Assembly (NCBI GenBank): GCA_964401355.1
Contig: CAYNYJ010000082.1
Coordinates: forward strand, 1 to 13,894
Reading direction: 5' to 3'
DNA from: SZUA-152 sp964401355
GTDB taxonomy: Bacteria; Pseudomonadota; Gammaproteobacteria; SZUA-152
Length of the DNA: 13,894 nt
The position numbers and the translations under genes were made by a program. Of this stretch, positions 1 through 7,709 are shown one piece after another. Numbering within the stretch: position 1 is the stretch's first letter; each line of letters begins with the position of its first letter. Below the pieces are notes generated by a model. The model worked only from the letters and a program-made list of their open reading frames with translations. It ran no database searches and was not told where the DNA came from.

Positions 1-54
1 TCAGTTAAGTGAATTATCCTTAACTGGGGTGTATCAATCAATTAGACCATGTCA

Positions 55-309
55 CAGTGCTGTCCCGTTAACTTGAATCTTGTTCTGCTGCAACTGGCGA
101 CACACGTGGTGTCTAGAATATTCAGTGGCATTGGAGACATGAACATGAGCAACCTCTTCCCGTCAGTGCCTGCCCCGCGTAGCGTTTTGGGTATTCCGGC
201 GTAGGCCGGAATCCAGTGGTCGCCTAAGAGCGCCTACTTTTGGTTCAACGATTTTCTGGATACCGGCCTGCGCTGGCATGACAAATAAGGAGTTAACGGG
301 ACAGCACTG
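55..309. mobile_element. MITE-like element with 19-bp terminal inverted repeats
   Basis: The ends are perfect inverted copies: CAGTGCTGTCCCGTTAACT at 55-73 and its exact reverse complement at 291-309. The 255 bp between them has no credible coding frame, so this looks like a non-autonomous element or a collapsed insertion sequence moved by a transposase supplied elsewhere. I see no target-site duplication: the left flank ends in CATGTCA and the right flank starts ATAAAAA. The right end touches the transposase remnant that follows with no spacer. A near-identical end motif recurs at 13842-13859. The family is not certain; the ends remind me of IS4-type elements, but I cannot verify that from the sequence. 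Confidence 0.6.
191..282. repeat. Paired REP/dRS3-like palindromes
   Basis: Two hairpins face each other. The left one has ATTCCGGC (193-200), a 4-base loop, and GCCGGAAT (205-212). The right one is an imperfect ATACCGGC...GCTGGCAT at about 260-279. The outer ATCCAG (211-216) and CTGGAT (256-261) are also inverted, so the whole 92 bp is an imperfect inverted repeat. Palindromes of this ATTCCGG...CCGGAAT type are widespread intergenic repeats in proteobacteria. Here the pair sits inside the 255-bp element, which suggests either that it inserted there or that it is part of a composite element. Confidence 0.6.
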
Positions 310-311
310 AT

Positions 312-1236
312 AAAAAGAACAAAGAGTTTATGCCAATGGTGGAACACATCGCTGAAACAGGGCAAATCGTTACGGCTGATCTTCATCACGGCAATACCTC
401 CCTGCCCAGGTAAATCTGGAATTTATCTAACAGTGCCAGCAATCATTGCCGAAGGATGTTTTATCTGCGCACCGCGTATTGATGCGATGGGTTATCACAA
501 ACCTGGATCATCAAACACTGCGATGAAAAAATATCCACTATGCGATTAGCGCAAAACTCAGCTCGCGCTCAAAGCAGAAATAACGGGCCTCAATGATGCA
601 GACTGGCAACCTCCTCTTGATGACCTAAGGTAAAGCCGTCAAAGAGCAAGCCACCTATCGCACGGTACATTGCATCGGGGGTTATGAAAAACTCTTCGCA
701 CTCATTATTCAGCGCAAAGCGATTCAGAGACAAGTGAATCTCAACTTAGTGCAGCCAGAAAGCGCTTAAAAGATCTATGTCGATGGCTACAGTTATCGGG
801 CCATCACCACCAACCGGGAAGCGTGGCCCAACAGTCAGATTGTTCACGGGTATAACCGGCGTACTGAAGATAGCGAAAATCGTATCAAAGAACTCAAACT
901 GGATTTTGATGGTGACACACTGCCTTACTCAAATTTCGAGGCCAAGGCCCTGTACTTCCTGATCAGCGCACTCTTACTACGATTTTTGTTTGCACTGATG
1001 CGCCAATTATTAGCCGAAGCCTTCTCTCGTTATCGCGACACAACCCTACGCTGGCGTTGATACGCGATGGCACCCAGGGTCGTCAAAAGCGGGCATCCGT
1101 TTTGTGTAAAGCTACACACTAAAATCAAAAGCTATTAACCGAAATTTTATTCTCACTAAGAGGTTTGACCCACCGCCAATATAAAGACGACAACTGGCAC
1201 AACAATCACGATAGGATGAATCTGTCTGAAATCTGA
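312..1236 (+). pseudogene. Decayed IS1380-family transposase
   Basis: Three-frame reading gives pieces of one transposase in the right order: an early FMPMVEHIAETGQIV piece (from about 327), NLEFI..QCQQ, KNIHYAI.AK, TYRTVHCIGGYEKL and NLVQPESA. The longest clean part then runs from 773 with IYVDGYSYRAITTNRE, ENRIKELKLDFDGDTLPYSNF and ALMRQLL. The ENRIKELK block is the conserved C-terminal region of IS1380-family DDE transposases and carries their last acidic residue. The frame is broken by several internal stops (for example TAA at 767-769 and TGA after TTLRWR near 1057) and by frameshifts. One frameshift near 1130 moves into the frame that ends RMNLSEI-stop at 1234-1236. The N-terminal part, including the first catalytic Asp region, is absent: the reading starts where the 255-bp element ends. 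It cannot make an active enzyme. Confidence 0.85.
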
Positions 1237-1474
1237 AAACCGTAAATTCTGCACCGCTTAGGCTGCCATTTCATGACTAAGGCATGAAACTCAAAAGTCT
1301 CATGCACTGGATTTGAATGATAAAAGGCTGCTTTAGGCTCATCTTGGGAGTTTGTCATATTCCGTCCGGGGATTTGGGAAACAGATCCGAATATCCCGTA
1401 CCCGCGAGTTATTGTAGAATAGGCGGTTTCCGGGCTGCGCCTGTTGTATTCAATGGTTTAAAGAGAATTTTCTG
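1237..1474. other. Intergenic: IS tail and upstream region of the 1475 gene
   Basis: The first part (AATTCTGCACCGCTTAGGCTG) is probably the non-coding tail of the IS1380 remnant. A hairpin follows at 1282-1291/1296-1305 (GCATGAAACT with one mismatch against AGTCTCATGC, loop CAAA); it lacks a T-run and is not a standard terminator. A possible -10 box TAGAAT lies at 1415-1420 without a good -35. A short stem AGGCG/CGCCT sits at 1421-1425/1438-1442. An AAAGAG ribosome-binding site precedes the ATG at 1475. No gene is visible. Confidence 0.45.
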
Positions 1475-2950
1475 ATGTTTGATAAGATTCCACCCCGCCT
1501 GTGGGCCTATTTGGTTATGGTTATCTGGGGCGGTGCCATCCTCTGGTTTGGCCTGATGAACTTCACTCCCTACGGACTGGACGAAGGTGCCGCTATGGCG
1601 CTGCTGATCAACTGGTCCATAGCCGATTCCGTCATCAACCCCGTCACCACCTACGGCGGACCGGATTTCCGTGCCCTGCTATTCATCCCGCTAGGGCTGT
1701 ACTGGTCCGGCAGCATCTTTTCCGCCAAGGTGTTTACCCTGATGGCATGTTTTGGTGCCGCGATGTTGCTGCGCAACTGGGCACAACGCCGTCCGGGACA
1801 GCACGGCGAAGAAGCCGCCCTGATCGCCACCGGCCTGTTTCTGATCTCTCCGGCTCTTCTCGGTCAGGCCGACAGCATGGGTGTTGGCCCTTACCTGATC
1901 GGCGTCTTCGGCCTCGGCTGGGTTCTCGATGCGCGCTACCGCGCCTCCGAGCACAACATCTCCAGCCTGTATTTTTTACAGCTCTTGCTCATTGCCATCA
2001 GCGTCACCCTGCACCCTATGGGTCTGGCCTATCCGCTGGCACTGGCCTGGCATTGGCACAAGAATCCCAAGTCACAGAAACAGAAACAGCAGGTCTGGAC
2101 CGGCCTCGCCCTCGCCTCCGGCATCATCCTCGCCATGCAGACCGGCTGGATCGCCCTGACCTGGATGGCCAACCCGTTCGAGTCACTGAGCCTCGCCCTG
2201 CTCGGCGGCATCACCCGCTTTGACAGCGAAATCAGCCTGGTACCCGGCATCATCGCGGCCCTGCTGTTAATCACCGTACTGGTCAAACAGGCACGGTCGT
2301 TGCTCGACGATTTATTCGGCACCAGTCTGTTGTTGGCCCTGGTTATTGGACTGTTCGTTGCCGACACCAGCTGGGCGCTGCTGGCCGTCGCAGTCACGCT
2401 TTACTGCGGCACGCCCCTGCTGATCAGCGCCAATCGCACGCTCGGCGCACGCGCTGGTTTTATCGGCCAACGAGGTTTAGTGATGGCCGTACTGCTAGTA
2501 TTGGGCACCGTGTTCATGCAGGTCGACAAGGCCCATGGGGTGCGCATCGAAAGCGGCCTGCTGTCACCCACTGATGAATTGATCCAAGAACTGATCCCGG
2601 AAGCCGCGAACCCGGAGAAACATTTCCTCGCCGCCAGCCAGTGGCCAGCCCGCACCATGCTGGTGGTACGTGCCGATGTGCTACCCATGCCACCCGCCGC
2701 CGAAAATGGCCCGGAACAACTGGCGATGATCAAGGGCCTCACTCACCTGATTTTCGACCACAACGACCCGGATAACACCCTGCTGGCCAGAAACTTCCAG
2801 GAAATGACCGATGCCACCATTACCCTTAGTCGCCAACCTGGCGGCGTAATCCTGGCTTTGCGCGATACGCCGAAAGAAAATCTGCGCGCACCAAAACCGG
2901 CGGCTGCGGTCAAAGGTGATAATCCGGACATTGCCATTCAACCCCAATAG
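1475..2950 (+). CDS. Polytopic membrane protein, GT-C glycosyltransferase-like
   Basis: This 491-residue protein has about ten hydrophobic segments between residues 9 and 352, followed by a soluble C-terminal part (about 353-491) that ends in a Pro/Ala-rich tail. After the first membrane segment comes PYGLDEGAA (Asp36-Glu37). An acidic pair in the first external loop, followed by a loop and hydrophobic run ending FSAKVFTLM, is the layout of GT-C enzymes such as the ArnT/PMT family (GT39). Those enzymes use a lipid-linked sugar donor on the outer face of the inner membrane. The resemblance is architectural and I recognise no specific family, so the substrate is unknown. The ATG at 1475 has AAAGAG about nine bases upstream. 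apaG follows 94 bases later on the same strand. No polysaccharide genes are nearby to suggest a pathway. Confidence 0.7.
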   Translation: MFDKIPPRLWAYLVMVIWGGAILWFGLMNFTPYGLDEGAAMALLINWSIADSVINPVTTYGGPDFRALLFIPLGLYWSGSIFSAKVFTLMACFGAAMLLRNWAQRRPGQHGEEAALIATGLFLISPALLGQADSMGVGPYLIGVFGLGWVLDARYRASEHNISSLYFLQLLLIAISVTLHPMGLAYPLALAWHWHKNPKSQKQKQQVWTGLALASGIILAMQTGWIALTWMANPFESLSLALLGGITRFDSEISLVPGIIAALLLITVLVKQARSLLDDLFGTSLLLALVIGLFVADTSWALLAVAVTLYCGTPLLISANRTLGARAGFIGQRGLVMAVLLVLGTVFMQVDKAHGVRIESGLLSPTDELIQELIPEAANPEKHFLAASQWPARTMLVVRADVLPMPPAAENGPEQLAMIKGLTHLIFDHNDPDNTLLARNFQEMTDATITLSRQPGGVILALRDTPKENLRAPKPAAAVKGDNPDIAIQPQ

Positions 2951-3044
2951 GAACCGCAACACAAAGACTATACTTACCACCACACGGATCACTACCGGAA
3001 AGCTTCCGCCAATACTTCGTCGGGATTAACGAGACCAATCACAC

Positions 3045-3437
3045 ATGAGTAATTTGAAAGAATTAAGCAACACCCTGATCGAAGTGAATGTCGAAACCAT
3101 TTACATCGAAGAACAATCTTCCCCGAAAGACGAACGCTACGTGTTCGCCTATAACGTCACGCTCTACAATGCAGGCCAGGTCGCCGCCAAACTGATGACC
3201 CGCCACTGGATCATCACCGATGCCAACGGCAATGTGCAGGAAGTGCATGGCGAGGGAGTGGTCGGTGAAAAGCCTTATCTTCGCCCCGGCGAAACCTTTG
3301 AATATACCAGTGGTACGGTGCTCGAAACGCCCGTCGGTAGCATGCAGGGCAGTTACCAAATGGTCACTGATGACGGTCTCGCATTTGACGCCGAGATCCC
3401 AGCATTCACACTGGCGCTACCGCACACCTTACACTAA
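3045..3437 (+). CDS. apaG: ApaG (DUF525) protein
   Basis: At 130 residues this matches the usual ApaG length of about 125. The conserved core is clear: FAYNVTLYNAG, then LMTRHWIITDANG, EVHGEGVVGEKPYLRPGE, FEYTSGTVLETPVGSMQGSY and a final F-A-L-P strand. ApaG is a small cytosolic beta-sandwich (fibronectin-III-like) protein that has been linked to Co2+/Mg2+ tolerance; its biochemical role is not settled. In enterobacteria it sits with ksgA and apaH, but here neither is adjacent. The Shine-Dalgarno upstream of the ATG is weak. The gene converges on the cardiolipin synthase gene, with about 70 AT-rich bases between them. Confidence 0.93.
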   Translation: MSNLKELSNTLIEVNVETIYIEEQSSPKDERYVFAYNVTLYNAGQVAAKLMTRHWIITDANGNVQEVHGEGVVGEKPYLRPGETFEYTSGTVLETPVGSMQGSYQMVTDDGLAFDAEIPAFTLALPHTLH

Positions 3438-3442
3438 CTATA

Positions 3443-3478
3443 CATAGTAGGTGGCAAAAACATAGTAGGTGGCAAAAA
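3443..3478. repeat. Perfect 18-bp tandem duplication
   Basis: CATAGTAGGTGGCAAAAA occurs twice head to tail (3443-3460 and 3461-3478) just after the apaG stop, running into a longer A-tract that continues to 3482. It lies between two convergent genes. No hairpin strong enough to be a terminator accompanies it. Replication slippage on the A-tract is the simplest origin. Confidence 0.85.
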
Positions 3479-3508
3479 AAAATTTCTGCTGTTTTTCCTT
3501 GTCACTCG

Positions 3509-4702
3509 TTACTTGGTTTTACGCCGCAGACTGGCACTGATACTCTCCAGCAAGCGAGCCACCTTTTCCCAAAACCACTCCAGCGCACGCCGATGACCGG
3601 GTCGCATTTTCCAGCGTGTTAATTGGCATTCATCACTGAGCACAAAGTCCTTTTCAAACAGCTCATGCACACCGGCAGCAAACTGACTGTCTTCAATTTC
3701 CTGATTGGCCTCCAGATTCCAGAGCAAATTCCAGCGGTCCACGTTACTCGAACCCAGCGACACCCAGTCATCACACAACAGCAGCTTGGCGTGCAACAAG
3801 CGCGGCTGATATTCAAAAATACGCACCCCGGAACGCAACAGTGAATAGTAACTTCTATGCCCCACGTAACGCACCGACGGATGATCGGTAATCGGCCCAG
3901 GCAATAGCAAACGCACATCCACGCCACGCCTTGCGGCACGTCGCAGCGCGCGCAACAGGTTACGGCGCGGGACAAAATAAGCCGTCATCATCCACACCCG
4001 ACGCTCGGCGTTACGCACCCGCTTAAGAAATGAACGATGAATACTGAGCGCACCAAAGCGATGGGCACCGACCACACGACCCACCTGACCGACATCCACC
4101 CTTCCTGGCTCGACAGCAGTTTCAGAGACAGGCATTGTCAATTCGGGCACATTCACATCGGGCGGGCTGTACCGTGTCCAATGCCGCCAGTTATTCCAAA
4201 ACACCGCATGCCAGTCGGCAACCACAGGACCTTGCACCTGCACCGCCGTATCATGCCAGCACAGCTCAGGATTGCTAGTCACGTCAAAGGCATCTGTCAA
4301 ACCCATACCACCAACGAATGCCGTGGCATTATCCACCACCATCAATTTACGGTGGTCACGCAACAAATTACGGCGCAGTGTGCCGTAGCGCAGCGGATTA
4401 TAGCTAACCAGGATAGCGCCCGCCTGAGTGATACGCTGACGATCCCTTTCCGTCAGACCGCGCGCACCGAAATCATCAAACAATAAATAGACAGCCACTC
4501 CACGATCTATTGCATCGATCAAGGCAGCAATAAAACAATCCATCAGCGCGCCGGATTCAAGCAGATACATTTCGAGCAGAATTTGGGAATGCGCAGATTG
4601 AATGCTGGACAGCATCGCAGGGAAAATCTCGCCACCATCAATTAACAGCCGAAACGTATTCCCCTCACGCCAGGGAAAGCGCGGCCTCAGCGCCAGCGAC
4701 AT
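3509..4702 (-). CDS. clsB: Cardiolipin synthase, ClsB-like (phospholipase D family)
   Basis: The protein has the two HxKx4D motifs of the phospholipase D superfamily. From the chosen start they are HRKLMVVD at about residues 117-124, followed by an A-F-V-G-G-M-G strand, and HAKLLLCD at about 304-311, followed by LGSSNVDRWN. These motifs form the single active site that condenses phospholipids to cardiolipin at the inner membrane. The opening FPWREGNTFRLLIDGGEIFP matches the start of the ClsB (YbhO) group, which lacks the two N-terminal membrane helices of ClsA. At 397 residues the length fits that group. I chose the ATG at 4702 because homology begins there. The frame extends upstream to an ATG at 4756 and a TTG at 4786, but those 28 residues do not resemble the family. 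No start has a good Shine-Dalgarno. Assignment to ClsB rather than another PLD-type synthase is inference. Confidence 0.85.
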   Translation of the reverse strand: MSLALRPRFPWREGNTFRLLIDGGEIFPAMLSSIQSAHSQILLEMYLLESGALMDCFIAALIDAIDRGVAVYLLFDDFGARGLTERDRQRITQAGAILVSYNPLRYGTLRRNLLRDHRKLMVVDNATAFVGGMGLTDAFDVTSNPELCWHDTAVQVQGPVVADWHAVFWNNWRHWTRYSPPDVNVPELTMPVSETAVEPGRVDVGQVGRVVGAHRFGALSIHRSFLKRVRNAERRVWMMTAYFVPRRNLLRALRRAARRGVDVRLLLPGPITDHPSVRYVGHRSYYSLLRSGVRIFEYQPRLLHAKLLLCDDWVSLGSSNVDRWNLLWNLEANQEIEDSQFAAGVHELFEKDFVLSDECQLTRWKMRPGHRRALEWFWEKVARLLESISASLRRKTK

Positions 4703-4895
4703 AATATTTTGTATAACGCTGTGTTCACATAACAATTGTAGCGACTTTAGGCACATGAAACCGTCGGGAAGGCATTCAACCCTCAAGATTTCATTAAAAC
4801 TTGCCGTCTAACGCTCACAACCTAATGTTTATCGCTAAGGCACTATTTTAAAACACCGCACTTGCGGCATAACAAATCTGGACGATAAAGACATC

Positions 4896-5804
4896 ATGAG
4901 CGAATCCCCACAACACAACACAGCCACCCAGGAGCAGATCGAAGGCATCCTGCGTGGCATCACCATTCCGTCACTGCCACAAATCATTGTCGATCTGCAG
5001 ATGGAAATGGCCATGCCCGATCCGGACATCAACGCCATGGCCAAGCTAGTTGCCGATGATGCCGGTCTCGCCGGAGGGGTGTTAAAAACGGTTAACTCTG
5101 CGCCATATGGTGGCAGCGGCGACATCACCTCCATCTCCAAAGCGGTGAAAATACTGGGCATGAATACCCTGATGTGCGTTATTAACACCCTCAGTCTGCG
5201 CAACGAGATGATGACAGGAGATGACATTCCGGATCGACTGTTCGCCGCCATGAATGGTTTCTGGGATTCTGCCAGCGACGTCGCTCACAGCAGTGTGGAG
5301 ATAGCACAGCGCCTGAATTTTCCACGTCCCGATCATGCCTACGCCCTGGGCCTGTTTCACAACGTCGGCATTCCCCTGCTCATGCTGAAATACGACAACT
5401 ATGCCGAGGTCATGCGTGAATCCTACGAAAAACCCTCACCGCGCATTGTTGATACTGAAAACCGATTAATCAACACCAACCACGCCGTAATGGGCTTCTT
5501 TGTGGCGCGCTCCTGGAAACTGCCAAAAAACCTTTGTAATCTCATTGCCCAACATCACAACGTGGACATTTTTTTGGAGGATCATGTTGCCGACAGCGAA
5601 GATAATACCCTGCTGGCCATCCTCAAAATGGCTGAACATATCAGTGGCCTGTATCGCTGCATCGGCGGCCAACCTAACAACCTCGAATGGAATCTGGTGG
5701 GCAAAAATATCCTGGAATACAGCGGCCTCAGCAGCCTGGATTTTGACGATCTGATGAGCCAGACGCACGACAAAGGCCTGGGACAGCAACAGTATTTTAT
5801 GTGA
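4896..5804 (+). CDS. HDOD-domain protein
   Basis: In this 302-residue protein an HDOD domain covers roughly residues 18-220: the LPSLPQ-like opening (IPSLPQII), LVADDAGLAGGVLKTVNSAPYG, ISKAVKILGM, then ALGLFHNVGIPLL. HDOD proteins are HD-fold relatives without dependable phosphohydrolase activity, usually found in signalling (chemotaxis, c-di-GMP or regulatory scaffolds). In the HD position this protein has His155-Asn156 instead of His-Asp, in line with a non-catalytic role. No GGDEF, EAL or receiver domain is attached; the C-terminal 80 residues have no domain I recognise. It is divergent from the cardiolipin synthase gene and convergent with rnd, so it is probably transcribed alone. The ATG at 4896 has only a weak purine-rich GATAAAG upstream. 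Confidence 0.85.
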   Translation: MSESPQHNTATQEQIEGILRGITIPSLPQIIVDLQMEMAMPDPDINAMAKLVADDAGLAGGVLKTVNSAPYGGSGDITSISKAVKILGMNTLMCVINTLSLRNEMMTGDDIPDRLFAAMNGFWDSASDVAHSSVEIAQRLNFPRPDHAYALGLFHNVGIPLLMLKYDNYAEVMRESYEKPSPRIVDTENRLINTNHAVMGFFVARSWKLPKNLCNLIAQHHNVDIFLEDHVADSEDNTLLAILKMAEHISGLYRCIGGQPNNLEWNLVGKNILEYSGLSSLDFDDLMSQTHDKGLGQQQYFM

Positions 5805-5817
5805 GGGTTGAATTTGG

Positions 5818-5838
5818 AGAAACGAAGGGCACGTTTCT
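5818..5838. terminator. Weak hairpin between convergent genes
   Basis: AGAAACG (5818-5824) and CGTTTCT (5832-5838) form a perfect 7-bp stem with a 7-base loop in the 57-bp gap between the HDOD gene and rnd. No T-run follows on either strand, so intrinsic termination is uncertain. Its place between two converging stops is the main reason to list it. Confidence 0.35.
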
Positions 5839-5861
5839 AGAATATAAATTGGAATGTCGAC

Positions 5862-7025
5862 CTAGCGACTCGATACCAAACACAATACCCCATCTACCAC
5901 CCGTACTACTTTCTCCCCGGCCAATACCGCCTGCAAATCATGCCCAGCCAGACCGGCGCGCCAGCCATGTAATACGGCACAACCCGTATCACCCGACACC
6001 AGCGCCTCCAGTTGTTTACGACTGGCCAACAGGGCCGGACTGACATCGTGTTCACTGCCCCGCAAACGCAGTACCGCCATCAACAGATCCACCACCGCAT
6101 CCTGCGCAGAACTCAAACGTTGGCTTTGAGTGCGAATCGGCCAGGTTTCAGAATCCGTGGCATTGGCCGCGGCGACCACCTTGAGTAGAGCCTCACCATG
6201 GCGACTCAGCAGTCGTTCCTCAACCCCCCGAATCTTTGCCAGACCGTCAAGATTGACGGGCGAACGACGGGCCAGATCCACCATCACTTCATCCTTGAGC
6301 ATCCAGCGTCGCGGTCGATTGCTGGCCTGGGCGCGTTCTTCACGCCACACCGCCAGACCGCGCAACACCGCCAATTGTGGCGAAGACAATTTTTGCACCC
6401 CGCGTACCCGTTTCCACAGATTTTCCGGAGCTGGGGCATAGGTCGTGCGGTCACTCATTTCATCAAAATCATCCTGTAACCATTCCAGCCGACCCTTGCT
6501 TTGCAGCATTTCCCGCTGCTGGTGATACACCGCAAACAGGTAGCGCACGTCATCAGCGGCATAACGGATTTGCTCGATATCCAGCGGACGCTGGCTCCAA
6601 TCGGTGCGCGTGGCGCCCTTGTCCAGAGTCACACCCAGCATCTGTTGCACCAGATTGGCGTAACCCACCTGCTCACCAAAGCCCATCAGGGTGGCGGCAA
6701 TCTGGCTGTCAAACAACGGCCGGGGCACATCACCCCGCAAATCAAAAAATATTTCCATGTCCTGCCGCGCACTGTGCATCACCTTCACCACCGCGGGGTC
6801 GTAGATGATATCCAGCAACGGGTCGAGGTTCAGCGCCAACGGATCGACGCAGGCAATCACCCCCTCCGCCGCCACTTGCAACAGACATAACTGAGCGTAG
6901 TATGTTTTCTCGCGCAGAAACTCCGTGTCCAGTGCCAACACCGGCTGGCCCCGCAATTTATCGCACAACGCGGCCAGGCCAGCTTCGGTATCAATGAACA
7001 GGGGTTCGTCAGGAAGGTCATGCAT
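5862..7025 (-). CDS. rnd: Ribonuclease D
   Basis: RNase D is a 3'-5' exoribonuclease that trims tRNA precursors and other small RNAs. The DEDDy residues are in place: Asp33 and Glu35 in LALDTEF, Asp89 in HSARQDMEIF, and Tyr155/Asp159 in RYAADDVRYL. They fall within about five residues of the E. coli positions. An HRDC domain follows at about 212-290 (SPQLAVLRGLAVWREERAQ), and a second, more divergent HRDC-like part fills the C terminus. At 387 residues it is close to the family norm of about 375. The ATG at 7025 has AGAGAG eight bases upstream (7034-7039), which supports the start. It diverges from the membrane protein gene at 7173. Confidence 0.96.
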   Translation of the reverse strand: MHDLPDEPLFIDTEAGLAALCDKLRGQPVLALDTEFLREKTYYAQLCLLQVAAEGVIACVDPLALNLDPLLDIIYDPAVVKVMHSARQDMEIFFDLRGDVPRPLFDSQIAATLMGFGEQVGYANLVQQMLGVTLDKGATRTDWSQRPLDIEQIRYAADDVRYLFAVYHQQREMLQSKGRLEWLQDDFDEMSDRTTYAPAPENLWKRVRGVQKLSSPQLAVLRGLAVWREERAQASNRPRRWMLKDEVMVDLARRSPVNLDGLAKIRGVEERLLSRHGEALLKVVAAANATDSETWPIRTQSQRLSSAQDAVVDLLMAVLRLRGSEHDVSPALLASRKQLEALVSGDTGCAVLHGWRAGLAGHDLQAVLAGEKVVRVVDGVLCLVSSR

Positions 7026-7172
7026 ATTTTTTGCTCTCTTTTCGTTGTCGGTGCCAGTTGACTATCAGCCAGCACATTTGTCGCGTTATGATGGCGCACA
7101 TTATTTCATGGTCTGAATCAACATGGTACGACCATAAACCAGGGCCAACGCTTCGCTAACAACGCAAACGCC
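7026..7172. promoter_or_regulatory. Divergent intergenic region of rnd and the 7173 gene
   Basis: About 147 bp separate the two divergent starts, so promoters for both should lie here. On the + strand TATGAT (7087-7092) is a fair -10 box. The nearest -35-like box, TTGACT at 7058-7063, is too far away (23 bases), so this is only a candidate. I found no convincing - strand promoter. Confidence 0.25.
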
Positions 7173-7691
7173 ATGACCGCATTACTGACATTGCTCATTA
7201 GCATCATGCGCCTCAAGGCCGCGCCACAGGATTTACCCTGTTCGCGTTTCCTGATGATATTTTGCGTCAGCAGCTACTTATTGATGGGGATGGTTATCTC
7301 CCTGCTGGATCAACGCTTTGGGCTAGCATTATTATCGGCCGGCATCGATACCGTGCTGCTCATCGGACTGGCCTATCTGGCCCTGTGGATTCGCGGTTAT
7401 CAAGGCCGCGCCATCCAAACCATTACCGCCTTCACCAGCACTGGCACCCTGTTTGAATTAATGGGCTGGCCACTGGTGGCCTACCTGCAACAGGGCAGCG
7501 CCGACAATCCCAGCAACCTTTCCATCCTGTTACTGGCACTGATTATCTGGAACATCACCGTCATCGGCCACATCCTGCGTCATGCGGTAGACGTGTCAAT
7601 CTGGATCGGCACGGGCATTGCGCTGCTATACATCTACACCTCAATCCGGGTGATGGTAACCTTGCAGATTGCCGGTTCCATAGGAAATTAA
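7173..7691 (+). CDS. Hypothetical membrane protein
   Basis: This 172-residue, very hydrophobic protein has about five membrane segments (roughly residues 25-45, 52-73, 84-105, 115-136 and 143-165). A short amphipathic start contains the sequence APQDLPCSRF. I recognise no catalytic motif and no named family. Conserved hypotheticals of this size and opening (a PQDLP-S-R motif before the first helix) do occur in gammaproteobacteria, as far as I recall. There is no Shine-Dalgarno at the ATG at 7173; an in-frame ATG at 7206 is an alternative and would remove only 11 residues. It reads away from rnd and toward mpl. Confidence 0.7.
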   Translation: MTALLTLLISIMRLKAAPQDLPCSRFLMIFCVSSYLLMGMVISLLDQRFGLALLSAGIDTVLLIGLAYLALWIRGYQGRAIQTITAFTSTGTLFELMGWPLVAYLQQGSADNPSNLSILLLALIIWNITVIGHILRHAVDVSIWIGTGIALLYIYTSIRVMVTLQIAGSIGN

Positions 7692-7709
7692 GGAATTTCT
7701 GAGCAATTC

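Noticed and set aside
1..26. Small inverted repeat CAGTTAAG/CTTAACTG at 2-9 and 19-26
   Set aside because: It is an 8-bp AT-rich stem at the cut edge of the window; too short and without context to assign.
777..962. A 61-codon frame in the transposase remnant
   Set aside because: The conserved IS1380 sequence (YVDGYSYRAITTNRE, ENRIKELK) is read in a different frame across the same bases, so this frame is incidental.
1501..2223. A 240-codon frame overlapping the 1475 membrane protein in another + frame
   Set aside because: The translation is Arg/His/Pro-rich with no domain, typical of an out-of-frame reading of a GC-rich gene; the 1475 frame has clear membrane segments.
4703..4786. N-terminal extension of the cardiolipin synthase from a TTG start
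   Set aside because: The 28 added residues do not resemble the family, no good Shine-Dalgarno supports the TTG, and homology begins at the ATG at 4702.
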